A stretch of DNA of 64,000 nt from Maioricimonas rarisocia (GCF_007747795.1 NZ_CP036275.1:2586853-2650852), one strand, 5' to 3'. Positions 40,462 through 50,153 are shown, counted from the stretch's first letter. Program-made: numbers and translations. Notes: a model not told the origin generated them from the letters alone.

Positions 40462-42372
40462 TTACCGGTCTGCCATCTGCTCCTGAGGGTGACCAGTCTC
40501 CCCGTTCTGCGAAGCCTGCTGCTCCGTCAGCCGCAAGCCCCGTTCGGGATCATTGGCCAGGAACAGCGACTGCGTCGGAAACGCGAACTCGATTCCTTCC
40601 TTCTCGAACGCTTCGACGATTCGACGGTTCACCAGATCGCAGTGTTCGAGATATGAGAACCATCCCCGGTCGGTCTCACGCTGCGGCTTGTCTCCTCCTT
40701 CGGACATGAAGTACCAGTAATAGACCCGAATGTTGTAGTAGTACGATCCGAATTCGTGAAAGCTGATGACCGGCTCGCGCTCTTCCAGCCGGCAGAACCC
40801 TTCACTGACGACCTCGTCCGATGTGAGCACCTCGTGCAGAATCCGTGTCGCTGCAGCGATCTTCTGCGGCGGAGTGTCGTAGGGGATTTGGACGTTCATT
40901 TCCCGGCGCTTGTAGAAACGCAGCGAAAGGTTTTCGACCGGCTCTTCGGTGAAGTTCATGTTCGGGACGGTCCACAACTCTCCACTCAGCAAACGGATCC
41001 GCGTCACCTGCAGGCTGACGTCTTCGACTTCGCCAAGTCGGTCCCGAAACTTCACCCAGTCCCCCACGAGAAACGGGCGACTCATGAAGACCATGGTGGC
41101 TCCGAACAGATTCTTGACGGCGTCCTGGGCCGCCAGCGAAAACGCGAGAGTGATCAGCCCGAGCCCTCCCAGCAGTGCCGTCAGATTGACCTGCAACAGA
41201 TTCTGCAGAACAAACACGGCGAGGACGATCGCGACGGCCACGCGCAGGACGCGGCGCAGGAAGACCGTTCCCATGCGAATGTAGTTGTCGTCGCCGTTCG
41301 TCAGCCACTGCCGGGAGCCGATCACGAGCAGATCGACTGCCTCCACGACCAGCCAGCTGAGCGCCACCACCAGCGTCAGTTTGACGAGTTCCCACCGAAA
41401 CGCCGACAGCGTCACGCCCAGTTCGACAGGACCGGAGCCGACGAGGGCTCCCAGGGCGATGCAGAGCAGGATCATTGGCCGCCCCACGGCGCGCCAGGCC
41501 CGCGCGAGGACATACCAGTCCCGCGTTTCACAGCGTCTGGCCAGGTACTCAAATCCCATCATGAACAGCCGGGCGAGCAGGATGCCTCCGCCGATCCCGG
41601 CCACGATCGAGACCCAGCCCCACCAGGGAGTTTCCGTCAGCGCCGGGCTGAAGGTGTTGAGAAACAGTTCGCCCCGGCGGTTGTCGTGAGTGCGGGGAGG
41701 GACGCCGGTGAGACTGCTTGCGAGGCCGGGGATCTGCCGGATGGTTGCTGGAGTGAATCTCCACTGACCGTCTTCGGACGCGGCCAGCACGATCGTTCCA
41801 TCCGGTGGTGAATCGAGGGCCTCCCAGAGCCATTTGTGATCCAGAGCCCTGGGGAACAGTTCGAAGCGGCGAATGTCATTCGCGTTGACCTGTTCTGGTC
41901 CCGGCATCAGTCCCGGAGAAACCTTCGGAAGCCGGTCGAAAATCTCCTTGAGCCGCGCTGCGACCTCACGAATGTCGCGGTCGCTGTCGGCCGGCATCGA
42001 GAACGCCTTTTCCGCACGCGGCCAGGCCTCGGACCGTCCATGTTCGACGTGACGCATTGCTTCCAGAAACGTCATGACTGTGTCCCGCGGACTCTTCAGA
42101 GAGTTCCACCGCGGGTCGTCGACCGTCGGCTCTTTCTCGTCCGGACGGACCAGACCGACAAGCAGGTCGCCCCCCGACTCCAGCACTTCGAAAAAGTCGG
42201 CCGCGCCTGACGTCGGACGGAGAGTCTGTTGCTGACTGCCGCTTGATGGAGCGGGAGTCTGGCCGGTGGCGACGCCGCAGCGGCCAAACAACACGGCGAC
42301 GAGTACGAGTGTGAAGTAACTGGCGTGTCGCGGCGCAAAGGGGAGCCGCCATGGGGAAAGCATACTGATCAC
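40462..42372 (-). CDS. MscS-family mechanosensitive channel, large form
   Basis: This 636-residue protein has a leader (about 1-35), then an approximately 180-residue periplasmic domain. Membrane helices follow from about residue 245 (VSIVAGIGGGILLARLF, ILLCIALGALVGS, LTLVVALSWLVVEAVDLL and VAIVLAVFVLQNLL). The MscS core follows with LGGLGLITLAFSLAAQDAVK (pore helix TM3), NLFGATMVFMSRPFLVGDWV and the beta domain VEDVSLQVTRIRLLSGELWTVPN. These channels release osmolytes on hypo-osmotic shock. The start is uncertain by three codons (a second Met at 42363). It is preceded by a 407-bp intergenic region. Confidence 0.92.
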   Translation of the reverse strand: MISMLSPWRLPFAPRHASYFTLVLVAVLFGRCGVATGQTPAPSSGSQQQTLRPTSGAADFFEVLESGGDLLVGLVRPDEKEPTVDDPRWNSLKSPRDTVMTFLEAMRHVEHGRSEAWPRAEKAFSMPADSDRDIREVAARLKEIFDRLPKVSPGLMPGPEQVNANDIRRFELFPRALDHKWLWEALDSPPDGTIVLAASEDGQWRFTPATIRQIPGLASSLTGVPPRTHDNRRGELFLNTFSPALTETPWWGWVSIVAGIGGGILLARLFMMGFEYLARRCETRDWYVLARAWRAVGRPMILLCIALGALVGSGPVELGVTLSAFRWELVKLTLVVALSWLVVEAVDLLVIGSRQWLTNGDDNYIRMGTVFLRRVLRVAVAIVLAVFVLQNLLQVNLTALLGGLGLITLAFSLAAQDAVKNLFGATMVFMSRPFLVGDWVKFRDRLGEVEDVSLQVTRIRLLSGELWTVPNMNFTEEPVENLSLRFYKRREMNVQIPYDTPPQKIAAATRILHEVLTSDEVVSEGFCRLEEREPVISFHEFGSYYYNIRVYYWYFMSEGGDKPQRETDRGWFSYLEHCDLVNRRIVEAFEKEGIEFAFPTQSLFLANDPERGLRLTEQQASQNGETGHPQEQMADR

Positions 42373-42779
42373 CTGTCTGCGGTTCAGGCGAAGTGTCCGA
42401 CGACGAAAAGTGCGGCGGACGCCTCGCGCAGAAAGCTGACCCGCTCACCTTGCCGTAAGTCGTCATGGAAGATTACAGGGTCGCCACGGCATCTGAACCG
42501 GCGACGACTGGAGGGCAGGAACGGAACCGTCCCGCATCGACCGGATGCGATACCGTTGCGCGCAGCGTCTCCTGAGACGGATCGAACCGCGGGAAACGCC
42601 GCTCCGGCTGCCCCTGCTGTGGCTGAGACCTTAGCACGGAGTTCCCGCCCGGCAGTGGGGGGAAACCGGAGGGTGCGGACGGTCGTTCCAGCATCCGACC
42701 AACAGAAAAACGACCACCAGCTCTCACCGGTGGCCGTTCGTCGCTTCCAGATGAATGACGCTCAGGGCGCTTCAGTCCT
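42373..42779. other. 407-bp intergenic region between aldehyde dehydrogenase and MscS genes
   Basis: It holds the terminator of the aldehyde dehydrogenase gene (listed separately) and presumably the MscS promoter near its left end. No gene is supported. Confidence 0.55.
42706..42737 (-). terminator. intrinsic terminator after aldehyde dehydrogenase gene
   Basis: On the minus strand, ACGGCCACC and GGTGGTCGT pair over 9 bp (one G-U) with a 10-nt loop and are followed by TTTTT. It lies 43 nt after the stop at 42780. Confidence 0.8.
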
Positions 42780-44339
42780 TTACGCCTCCGGGTACTCCGA
42801 AACGTACACCGCTTTCACCTGCGTGTAATCCCGGAACGTCTCTTCGCAGTTCACGCCCGCTCCCGGGCCGCCGGAGATCCCCTGGCCGCCGTACGGCAGC
42901 CCGTAGGCGATGCTGTTGTGGCAGTTCACCTGACACGTTCCGTCACGGAACTTCTTCGCCAGCGCAATGCCCCGATCGACATCCTTCGTCCAGACGCTCG
43001 CCCCCAGGCCGTACGGCGTGCTGTTGGCCAGTTCGAGAGCTTCCTCGGCCGACGAGACCGGGCAGATCGTCGCGAACGTGTGGAAGACTTCCTGCGGGTT
43101 GCAGTGCACGCCCGGATTGGTCCGGTACAGGGCCGGCTTCAGGTAGAAGCCCTTGCGACCCTGCACTTCGGCCGGTCCGCCGGCAACCAGCGGCTCGCCG
43201 CCGCGGGCGATCGCGTCCGCCTGGGCCCGCAGGATGCGCGACATCTGCGTCGGATTGATCACCGCCCCCAGTTGCGTTCCTTCCTCGGCCTGATAACCGA
43301 TCTTCAGGTTCTCGAAGAAGTCCCGCTCGGCATCGATGAAGTCATCGGCAATTTTCTTGTCGACGAACACGCGATGGATCGTGCAGCAGGTCTGGCCGAA
43401 GTGCTGGTTGGCGTGACGGCCGATCATGCGGGCGACAACCTGCGGGTCGGCATCATCGAGCACGATCGCCGAGCCGTTGCCACCCATCTCACGCTTCATC
43501 CGCGTGCCGTGTCGGTCGCAGGTACGAAGAATGTGCTGGCCCACGCCCGGCGAACCGGTGAACGAGATGTAGCGGATGCCGGGATGCTCGGCGATCGCCT
43601 GGCCGGTCAGTTCGCCGCGGCCGGGCAGGACGTTGATCACGCCGGGCGGGAAGCCCGCTTCTTCAGCCAGCTTCGCCAGGTACAGTGCCGAGAGGGGCGT
43701 GTCTTCGGCCGGCTTGATGATGATGCAGTTGCCCGACAGCAGTGCCGGGAACATGAACCACGACGTCAGCACGATCGGGTAGTTCCAGGGGATGATGCCC
43801 GCCACAACGCCCCACGGTTCGCGGTACGTGAAGCCGCGAACGCCGTCCGCGACCTCCTGCGAGGGACCGTCACCGAGTGGAATTCGTTTGGCGACGTCGC
43901 AGAAGTACTCGGCACAGGCGCGGATCTGGTCGACGTCCCCTTCAGCCAGTTCGGAGACTTTGCCGCCGTCCCGGATCTCGCAGGCGAGCAGCACGTCGCG
44001 GTCGCGATCGGCCAGTTCGACCAGCTTCATCACCAGTTCGCATCGCTCGTCGACCGGGAAGTCCCGCCAGCCGTTCACGCCGTTGCCGGCGAATGCGGCC
44101 TGGGCAGCGGCGACGGCGCGGTCAACTTCCGACTCAGCCATTTCGCTGACGCGGGCGAGAACTTCGAGCGAACCGGGGTCGACGGTTTCGAACGTGGCGT
44201 TCATCGAGCCGGGGACGCTCTGCCCGCCGATGTAACCACCCAGCGGCTGTCCGCCGTTCTCGCAGAACTGGGTAAACTTGGCGGGGGTTTCGAAGCGTGC
44301 GGCGGTCAGCGCCTGAATGTTGGCATGAGCGGTTGCCAT
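42780..44339 (-). CDS. NAD(P)-dependent aldehyde dehydrogenase (betaine-aldehyde-dehydrogenase-like)
   Basis: This 519-residue protein starts at MATAHANIQALTA (ATG 44339). It has class-defining motifs: cofactor-site IIPWNYP, IIIKPAEDTPLSALYLA, FTGSPGVGQ, the general base Glu in KREMGGNGSAIVL, the nucleophile Cys in FGQTCCTIHRV and the C-terminal PYGLGASVWTKD. Catalytic residues are intact. The order and length match the betaine aldehyde/retinal dehydrogenase group, which oxidises aldehydes to acids; the physiological substrate is not deducible. A terminator follows. No choline or betaine transport gene is nearby, so osmoprotection is not supported. Confidence 0.93.
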   Translation of the reverse strand: MATAHANIQALTAARFETPAKFTQFCENGGQPLGGYIGGQSVPGSMNATFETVDPGSLEVLARVSEMAESEVDRAVAAAQAAFAGNGVNGWRDFPVDERCELVMKLVELADRDRDVLLACEIRDGGKVSELAEGDVDQIRACAEYFCDVAKRIPLGDGPSQEVADGVRGFTYREPWGVVAGIIPWNYPIVLTSWFMFPALLSGNCIIIKPAEDTPLSALYLAKLAEEAGFPPGVINVLPGRGELTGQAIAEHPGIRYISFTGSPGVGQHILRTCDRHGTRMKREMGGNGSAIVLDDADPQVVARMIGRHANQHFGQTCCTIHRVFVDKKIADDFIDAERDFFENLKIGYQAEEGTQLGAVINPTQMSRILRAQADAIARGGEPLVAGGPAEVQGRKGFYLKPALYRTNPGVHCNPQEVFHTFATICPVSSAEEALELANSTPYGLGASVWTKDVDRGIALAKKFRDGTCQVNCHNSIAYGLPYGGQGISGGPGAGVNCEETFRDYTQVKAVYVSEYPEA

Positions 44340-44548
44340 AACGTCTCCTCGTCGTTTCGCGAAACAGGGAGGGGAGAGTCCGAGTGAAACAACGAGCATA
44401 CCGAATCGCCAGCGGGAGTGACATTCTCCGGCGTCGGCGGGCGGCGCAACTTCGGGTCGACCGGCGACGAGCCCGGGAAGCTGGTGCGAAGTCGCCGGGT
44501 GGGACGCTATGATGCATGTTCCTCACTTCTTTCGATCGGGAGCCGACG

Positions 44549-45436
44549 ATGCTGCGATCACTGCTCATCCTGCTGGTAGCCTGTGCCTTCGGAGTCGACC
44601 TCTGCAGTGCTGACGACGAGCCGGTCTTCTCGGGACCGCAACCGGGAGAGCAGATGCCCGGCTTCACCATCGCCGGCGTTTATGACGAGCTCGATGGAAA
44701 ACAGATCGATCCGGTGGAGCGAGCCGGCGAGAAGCCGTTGCTGCTGGTATTTGTGCACGACCCGCTGACGCGTCCGTCGGCAGCAGTCACGCGCGGACTG
44801 GCCGCCTGGGCCGATGAACACAAAGAGAAACTGGCCTCGGCAGTCATCATGCTGCGGGCCGATCAGTCGGCGGCAGAAGCCTACCTGAAGCGGGCCCGCA
44901 AGCCGATTGGCTGGAAAGGGCTGGTTGGTGCCTCGATCGACGGCGTGGAGGGGCCGGGAGCCTACGGCCTGAATCGCAACGTCAGCCTCACGATCATCGC
45001 CGGGCGGGCCGGCGAAGTGACCGCCAACTTCGCCCTCGTGCAACCCTCCACGACCGACGGACCGAAGATCGTCAGGGAAGTCGCCCGTCTGATCGGTGAG
45101 GAATCGGTCACGCAGGAGCAGTTCGACCGTTACGCCTACGGGCGTCGTCAGTATCGCGGCAAGGACCAGCCTGCAGGTGATGACGTCACCATCCCGCGTC
45201 CTCTGCTGGCTGCGGTGATCGACAAACAGGCGTCCTCCGAGCAGGTTGCCGCGGCCGTGGCGAAGGTGGACGAATACATCAAAGACAACCCGGCACGGCA
45301 GAAGGCTCTGGGGAAGATCGCCGCCCGCGTCGTGGGCAGCGACCGGTTTGATCAGTATGGCACGCCGGCCGCACGCGACCAGCTCGAGGCGTGGGCGAAG
45401 AAGTACGGCTCGAAGCCGTCCTCGAAGGAGGACTGA
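44549..45436 (+). CDS. secreted redoxin-like hypothetical protein, first gene of DUF1549/DUF1501 operon
   Basis: This 295-residue protein starts at MLRSLLILLVACAFGVDLC (ATG 44549), a signal peptide. The following region (PGEQMPGFTIAGVYDELDGK, then KPLLLVFVHDPLTRPS) has the strand-helix layout of the thioredoxin/AhpC-TSA fold, but the CxxC active site is absent, so redox activity is unlikely. The C-terminal third is helical. Its stop is 7 nt before the DUF1549 gene, so they form one operon. It may assist the exported complex (inference). Confidence 0.7.
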   Translation: MLRSLLILLVACAFGVDLCSADDEPVFSGPQPGEQMPGFTIAGVYDELDGKQIDPVERAGEKPLLLVFVHDPLTRPSAAVTRGLAAWADEHKEKLASAVIMLRADQSAAEAYLKRARKPIGWKGLVGASIDGVEGPGAYGLNRNVSLTIIAGRAGEVTANFALVQPSTTDGPKIVREVARLIGEESVTQEQFDRYAYGRRQYRGKDQPAGDDVTIPRPLLAAVIDKQASSEQVAAAVAKVDEYIKDNPARQKALGKIAARVVGSDRFDQYGTPAARDQLEAWAKKYGSKPSSKED

Positions 45437-45443
45437 CCTCGCC

Positions 45444-47558
45444 ATGTTGAATGCCCCTGCCCTCCTGATCTCGCTCGCACTCGCGTCGACACCCCGGCCC
45501 GGTGTCGATTTCGATACGCAGATCATCCCTCTGCTGACAAAGGCGGGCTGCAACAGCGGTGCCTGTCACGGAGCCGCCGTCGGGCGGGGGGGCTTCCGTC
45601 TGTCGCTTTTCGGCTCAAATCCGTCGCTCGACTACGAGCGGATCGTGCACGAGCTGGAAGGACGGCGAATCAACCTGGCTCGGCCCGTCGAAAGTCTGCT
45701 CATCGAGAAGCCGACCGAACAGATCTCGCACGAAGGGGGAACACGGTTCGATTTCGAGGGACCGCAAGCAGCCCTGCTCGTCGAGTGGATTCGCGCGGGA
45801 GCGCCGCGCCTGCAGCGGCGTGAACTTGAGAAGCTCGAGATCTCGCCACGTGAAGTTCGGTTCACGCAGCCCGAACAGTCTCAACCACTGAGAGTCGTCG
45901 CACACTTCAGCGACAGCACTCAAGAGGATGTCACCGGCGTCACCGTCCTCACATCGACCGACGAGGGGGCCGTGCGCGTTGGTCCGCAGGGGGACGTCCA
46001 GGTTCTGCGTCGCGGACTGCATACCGTCATGCTGCGATATCTCGACCAGGTGGAAGCGGTGCGCGTGTTGCTGCCGTATACGGAAGAGACTGCTTCAACC
46101 GGGCTGCCGGAGAGTGACAACTTCATTGACGAGGAGATCGTCGCGACCCTTGCCGAGCTGCAGATTCCCCTCAGCCCCGCCGCCGACGATGCCGAGTTGC
46201 TCCGGCGGACGTACCTCGATCTGACCGGTCGGCTGCCGACACCGGAGGAGGTCAAGGCGTGGCTTGCGGATGACTCGCCCGACCGGCACGCTCGACTCGT
46301 CGACCGGTTGCTGGCGAGTGATGCCTTTGTCGACTACTGGACCCTCTGGTGGGCGCAGCTGCTCCGCGTCGAATCACAGTCGCTGCAGAAAGAAGGAGCC
46401 CGCACATACCACGCCTGGCTGCGGGAGCAGGTGGCCGCCAACCGTCCGGTGGATGAGATGGTCCGCGAGCTGCTGCTGGCGACGGGGGACAGCTACGAAC
46501 AGGGGCCGGCGAATTTCTTTCGCGTGGCGGCCGGGCCGCGGGAGCGGGCGGAGTTCCTCAGCGAGGCTCTGCTGGGAACACGGCTGCGGTGCGCGAACTG
46601 CCACGATCATCCGCTCGACCGGTGGACGCAGGACGACTACCACGGCCTCGCCGCGATTCTGGCCCGGCTCGATGGCGGCCGTGTGGTGGAGCTGACGGAG
46701 CGCGGCGAGGTGACGCATCCCCGCACCGGCGAGCCGGCGTTGCCGCGGATTCCCGGCGAACGCTTTCTGGATGAGCCGGCGTCGGCACTTCCCGAACTGG
46801 CTGACTGGCTCGTCTCGGCCGACAACGACAGCTTCGCCCGCTCGATCGTTAACCGTGTCTGGCAGCGGACAATGGGGCGGGGACTGGTCGAACCGGTCGA
46901 TGACCTGCGGGCGACCAATCCGCCGACGCATCCGGAGTTGCTGGACCGGCTCGCACGAAACTTTCTGGAGAACGGTTGCGATCTGCGGCGGACGATCCGG
47001 CGGATCGTCACCAGCGAGGCGTACGCCCGCAGCAGCCGGCCACTTCCCGGCAATGCTGCCGACAGCAGCTTCTACTCCCATGCGATCGAACGTCCGCTTC
47101 CGCCGGAGGTGCTCGCCGATGCGATCACAGACGTGACCGGTGTGGCGGAAACCTATGGCGGCGAACCGGCCGGAACAAGGGCCGTCGCACTGTTTGATGG
47201 GCGGGCCGAGTCGCAGACTCTGGATGTGCTGGGACGTTGTGTCCGAACGGAATCGTGCGAACCGGAGCCCGCGGCCGGCGACCTCTCACGCACGCTGCAT
47301 CTCATCAACGGACCGCTGCTGAATGAGCGACTCCGCGACCCCGAAGGTCGCCTGCACCGGTTGCTGGCCGAGGGCAGAAGCGATCAGGAGATTCTCAGCG
47401 AGTTCTACCTGCGGGCACTCTCGCGATATCCGACGGACGCGGAGCGCCAGCAGTGGCTCGACCGATTTGCTGATCTTGCAGGTTCGGAACGGTCTGCCGC
47501 GTGGGAAGACTTCGTGTGGGCCCTGCTCTGCAGCCGCGAGTTCGGCATGCGACGATAA
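45444..47558 (+). CDS. secreted DUF1549/DUF1553 protein with CX4CH and CxxCH motifs and Ig-like domain
   Basis: This 704-residue protein has a short leader, then LLTKAGCNSGACHGAAVGRG, in which Cys and Cys-His are four residues apart. An Ig-like (Big2-type) segment lies at about 130-215. DUF1549 follows (YLDLTGRLPTPEEVKAWLAD, WTLWWAQLLRVES) with a typical CANCHDHPLDRW (CxxCH). DUF1553 occupies the C-terminus (RSIVNRVWQRTMGRGLVEPV, LDRLARNFLENGCDLRRTIR, HLINGPLLNERL). CxxCH suggests one c-type haem. These planctomycete proteins are linked to polysaccharide or sulfate-ester breakdown only by association. The gene is tightly placed between the redoxin-like gene (7 nt) and DUF1501 (20 nt). Confidence 0.9.
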   Translation: MLNAPALLISLALASTPRPGVDFDTQIIPLLTKAGCNSGACHGAAVGRGGFRLSLFGSNPSLDYERIVHELEGRRINLARPVESLLIEKPTEQISHEGGTRFDFEGPQAALLVEWIRAGAPRLQRRELEKLEISPREVRFTQPEQSQPLRVVAHFSDSTQEDVTGVTVLTSTDEGAVRVGPQGDVQVLRRGLHTVMLRYLDQVEAVRVLLPYTEETASTGLPESDNFIDEEIVATLAELQIPLSPAADDAELLRRTYLDLTGRLPTPEEVKAWLADDSPDRHARLVDRLLASDAFVDYWTLWWAQLLRVESQSLQKEGARTYHAWLREQVAANRPVDEMVRELLLATGDSYEQGPANFFRVAAGPRERAEFLSEALLGTRLRCANCHDHPLDRWTQDDYHGLAAILARLDGGRVVELTERGEVTHPRTGEPALPRIPGERFLDEPASALPELADWLVSADNDSFARSIVNRVWQRTMGRGLVEPVDDLRATNPPTHPELLDRLARNFLENGCDLRRTIRRIVTSEAYARSSRPLPGNAADSSFYSHAIERPLPPEVLADAITDVTGVAETYGGEPAGTRAVALFDGRAESQTLDVLGRCVRTESCEPEPAAGDLSRTLHLINGPLLNERLRDPEGRLHRLLAEGRSDQEILSEFYLRALSRYPTDAERQQWLDRFADLAGSERSAAWEDFVWALLCSREFGMRR

Positions 47559-47578
47559 CGGAATCAGGAACGACGGCC

Positions 47579-48889
47579 ATGACTTCACACGACCCGAGGG
47601 AATCGAATCTGCTGAGCCGTCGGCGACTGCTGCAGTGCGGTTCTGCGGCAACGCTGAGCCTGGGGCTGTTCGGCCGGCTGCCGGTTGCCGGCGCGGCCCG
47701 GGAAGTGACTCCGCGGGCGAATCAGTGCATCCTGATTTGGCTGGACGGCGGTCCCAGTCACCTCGATACCTTCGACCTCAAGCCGGAAGCACCGGAGGAA
47801 GTCCGCGGTCCGTTCGCCCCGATCGACACGTCGGCGCCGGGCATTCAGGTCAGCGAGCATCTGCCCGAGACCGCCCGGCAGATGCAGCATGTGGCCGTCA
47901 TCCGCTCGATGACGTCGCCGCTCGGTGAGCACAATTTCGGCAGCCATTACCTGCTGACCGGTTACCGCCCGACGCCGGTTCTCGAGTACCCCGGCTACGG
48001 TTCGGTCCTGTCGCATCTGCAGGAAAGCGACGGGCTGCTCCCGGCGAATATCGCTGTCCCGGACCACAATCCCGAAGGAGGCGCCGGCTTCCTGCCCGCC
48101 GCTGCCGCTCCATTTGATGTCGGCAGTGATCCCGCCCGGCCAGACTTCCGCGTGCAGGATCTCGATCTGTTTGCCGGCATTGATCCGTCCCGGCTCGACC
48201 GGCGGAAGGAGTTCCTCGACGCGTTCGACCGGTTCTCCGCAGGTGCCGGGAATCAACAACCAACCGATGCCGGTTTTGAACAGGCGTACCGGCTGATCGC
48301 ATCGGGAGACGCGAAGCGGGCGTTCGATCTCGCTTCCGAGCCTCGCAGTACACGGGACCGCTACGGCCGTCGCACCATCGGTCAGGCCTGTCTGCTTGCC
48401 CGACGACTTGTGGAAGCGGGCGTCCCGTTTGTCACCGTTCGCGATCGCGGCTGGGACACCCACACCGATCTATACAACCGGCTGAAGGAGGGCTTTACCG
48501 GCGGATCGGTCGGCAAGGTGCCGACGCTCGACCTGGCGTACTCCGCACTGCTCGCCGACCTCGATGAGCGGGGGCTGCTGGACGAAACGCTCGTCATCCT
48601 GATGGGAGAGTTCGGTCGCACGCCCAAGATCAACACCCGCGGCGGGCGGGACCACTGGCCGCGTGTCTTCAGCGTCGCGCTGGCGGGTGGCGGCATCACG
48701 GGAGGACAGGTGATCGGCCGCAGCGACGCCCACGCCGAAAGCCCTGCCGATCGACCGGTCACTCCTGAAGACCTGGCCCGCACAGTTTATACGCTGCTCG
48801 GCATCGATCCCGATCATGAACTGATGACGCCCGACGGTCGCCCCGTCGCCGTCAACCGCGGCGGTGAGCTGATAACGGAAGTGCTTTAA
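47579..48889 (+). CDS. DUF1501 Tat-exported protein (operon partner of DUF1549)
   Basis: This 436-residue DUF1501 protein has a Tat leader in SRRRLLQCGSAATLSLGLFG. Family blocks are CILIWLDGGPSHLDTFDLKP, VIRSMTSPLGEHNFGSHYLL, ACLLARRLVEAGVPFVTV, VILMGEFGRTPKINTRGGRD and VALAGGGITGGQVIGRSDA. It follows the DUF1549 gene by 20 nt and is co-transcribed; this tandem is a recurrent planctomycete pair. The sulfatase/phosphatase-like fold is known, the substrate is not. Confidence 0.92.
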   Translation: MTSHDPRESNLLSRRRLLQCGSAATLSLGLFGRLPVAGAAREVTPRANQCILIWLDGGPSHLDTFDLKPEAPEEVRGPFAPIDTSAPGIQVSEHLPETARQMQHVAVIRSMTSPLGEHNFGSHYLLTGYRPTPVLEYPGYGSVLSHLQESDGLLPANIAVPDHNPEGGAGFLPAAAAPFDVGSDPARPDFRVQDLDLFAGIDPSRLDRRKEFLDAFDRFSAGAGNQQPTDAGFEQAYRLIASGDAKRAFDLASEPRSTRDRYGRRTIGQACLLARRLVEAGVPFVTVRDRGWDTHTDLYNRLKEGFTGGSVGKVPTLDLAYSALLADLDERGLLDETLVILMGEFGRTPKINTRGGRDHWPRVFSVALAGGGITGGQVIGRSDAHAESPADRPVTPEDLARTVYTLLGIDPDHELMTPDGRPVAVNRGGELITEVL

Positions 48890-48914
48890 TGCAGGGGACT
48901 GCGCGGCCGGGTGC

Positions 48915-48940
48915 CATGCTTGCCCGTCGAGGCAAGCATG
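48915..48940. repeat. palindrome CATGCTTGCC-CGTCGA-GGCAAGCATG
   Basis: This perfect 10-bp stem lies 25 bp after the DUF1501 stop. It could be a transcription barrier or a dispersed palindromic repeat. There is no T run. Confidence 0.7.
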
Positions 48941-49029
48941 TGCTTCCTGCAAAATGTGACGGGGGGCCGGGGGCGAAGCAAACCACGCGAGCGGAGCGCC
49001 CCAAACTGTTCTGTAACGTCAATGGGTGG

Positions 49030-49052
49030 CCCAGACAACTTGCTTGTCTGGG
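49030..49052. repeat. palindrome CCCAGACAA-CTTGC-TTGTCTGGG
   Basis: This perfect 9-bp stem lies between the DUF1501 and WD40 genes. It shares the CAGACA/TGTCTG core and GTGG lead with the palindrome at 29697-29718. Confidence 0.7.
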
Positions 49053-49136
49053 GCGCGCAGCGACAGAAGGCACTTGTGCAGGCGTTCGGCACCTTTGCGG
49101 GGGGATCGCTTTGGGGGCGTCACCCGATCGCAGATC

Positions 49137-50153
49137 ATGAAGTGTGCGTGGACTATTCCACCCGGTCAGATTCCAGGACGTGCAACAGTGCATCCGAACC
49201 AGCACATCAGTCGGCGTGCGTTCCTTGTTGCGGCAGGCGGAACGTGCGTCGTCAGCGCGCTCGCCAGTGCCGGTGAGTCCCGCCCACCCGTGACGGCGGC
49301 TGTCTTCACCCCGGACGGCAATCAGCTGGCGACCGGTTCGCAGGCGGGGATCCGCCTTTTCGGGTGGCCGTCTCTCAAACCCGTCGGCAGAATCGCCACA
49401 CAGCTCTCTCATGTGCATGACCTCGTGTTTGCCTCGGATGGCCTTCATCTTGCCGCAGCAGGCGGACGTCCAGCCGACGAGGGGACGCTCGAAGTGTTCC
49501 GCTGGTCCGACGACGCACTCGTGCGGCGGTCCCTCATGCACGACGACCTGATCTACGGGGTGGCCCCTCTGCCGGACGATCGCTGGGTGTCTGCCTCGGC
49601 GGACGGAACGGTGAACGTCATCGACCGGGACGGGAACATCGAACGGACGCTGACCGGACACGCGAAGGGTGTCTTGACGGCGGTCGTGCTTCCGGACGGT
49701 GCGACGCTCGTGACGGCCGGTCTGGATCAGTCGTTGCGGGTGTGGAATGCCGCGACGGGAGAGCTGAAGCGATCGCTGGCGATCCACACCGGGCCTGTTC
49801 TCGGGCTGGCGGTCCGGCCGTCGGAGGACCCGCTTCCTCATCCGTACGTGGCATCGATCAGCGAAGACCGGACTGTGCGGCTGTGGCAACCGACGATCGG
49901 ACGGATGGTCCGCTTCGTCCGGCTTGTTGAAGTGCCGCTCTGCGTCGCGTGGACCCACGATGGCCGGTACGTCGCGGCCGGCTGCCGAGATGGCCTCGTG
50001 CGGATCATCGATCCCGATACGGTCGAAGTTGTTGCAGAGTATGTGGCCGGCAGCGGATACATCTGGTCGCTGGCGGCCCATCCCACCCGGCGGGAGTTCG
50101 CGGCCGGTGGAACGGATGGCATCGTGACGCGGATCGCAGTCGAGCAGTCGTAG
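49137..50153 (+). CDS. Tat-exported WD40-repeat protein
   Basis: This protein of about 338 residues starts at MKCAWTIPPGQIPGR (ATG 49137), with a Tat leader HISRRAFLVAAGGTCVVSAL. A GTG at 49186 would shorten the pre-leader. WD40-like blades repeat through the rest: VTAAVFTPDGNQLATGSQAG, VTVNVIDRDGNIERTLTG-type units, TAVVLPDGATLVTAGLDQSL, RVWNAATGELKRSLAI and CVAWTHDGRYVAAGCRDGLV. About seven blades would make one propeller, a protein-binding platform. It lies downstream of the DUF1549/DUF1501 operon and may bind those exported proteins (inference). Confidence 0.8.
   Translation: MKCAWTIPPGQIPGRATVHPNQHISRRAFLVAAGGTCVVSALASAGESRPPVTAAVFTPDGNQLATGSQAGIRLFGWPSLKPVGRIATQLSHVHDLVFASDGLHLAAAGGRPADEGTLEVFRWSDDALVRRSLMHDDLIYGVAPLPDDRWVSASADGTVNVIDRDGNIERTLTGHAKGVLTAVVLPDGATLVTAGLDQSLRVWNAATGELKRSLAIHTGPVLGLAVRPSEDPLPHPYVASISEDRTVRLWQPTIGRMVRFVRLVEVPLCVAWTHDGRYVAAGCRDGLVRIIDPDTVEVVAEYVAGSGYIWSLAAHPTRREFAAGGTDGIVTRIAVEQS

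Noticed and set aside
38972..40486. 504-codon plus-strand frame crossing two genes
   Set aside because: It overlaps the end of the kinase gene in another frame and is antisense to the secreted protein at 39473; no ribosome site or domain.
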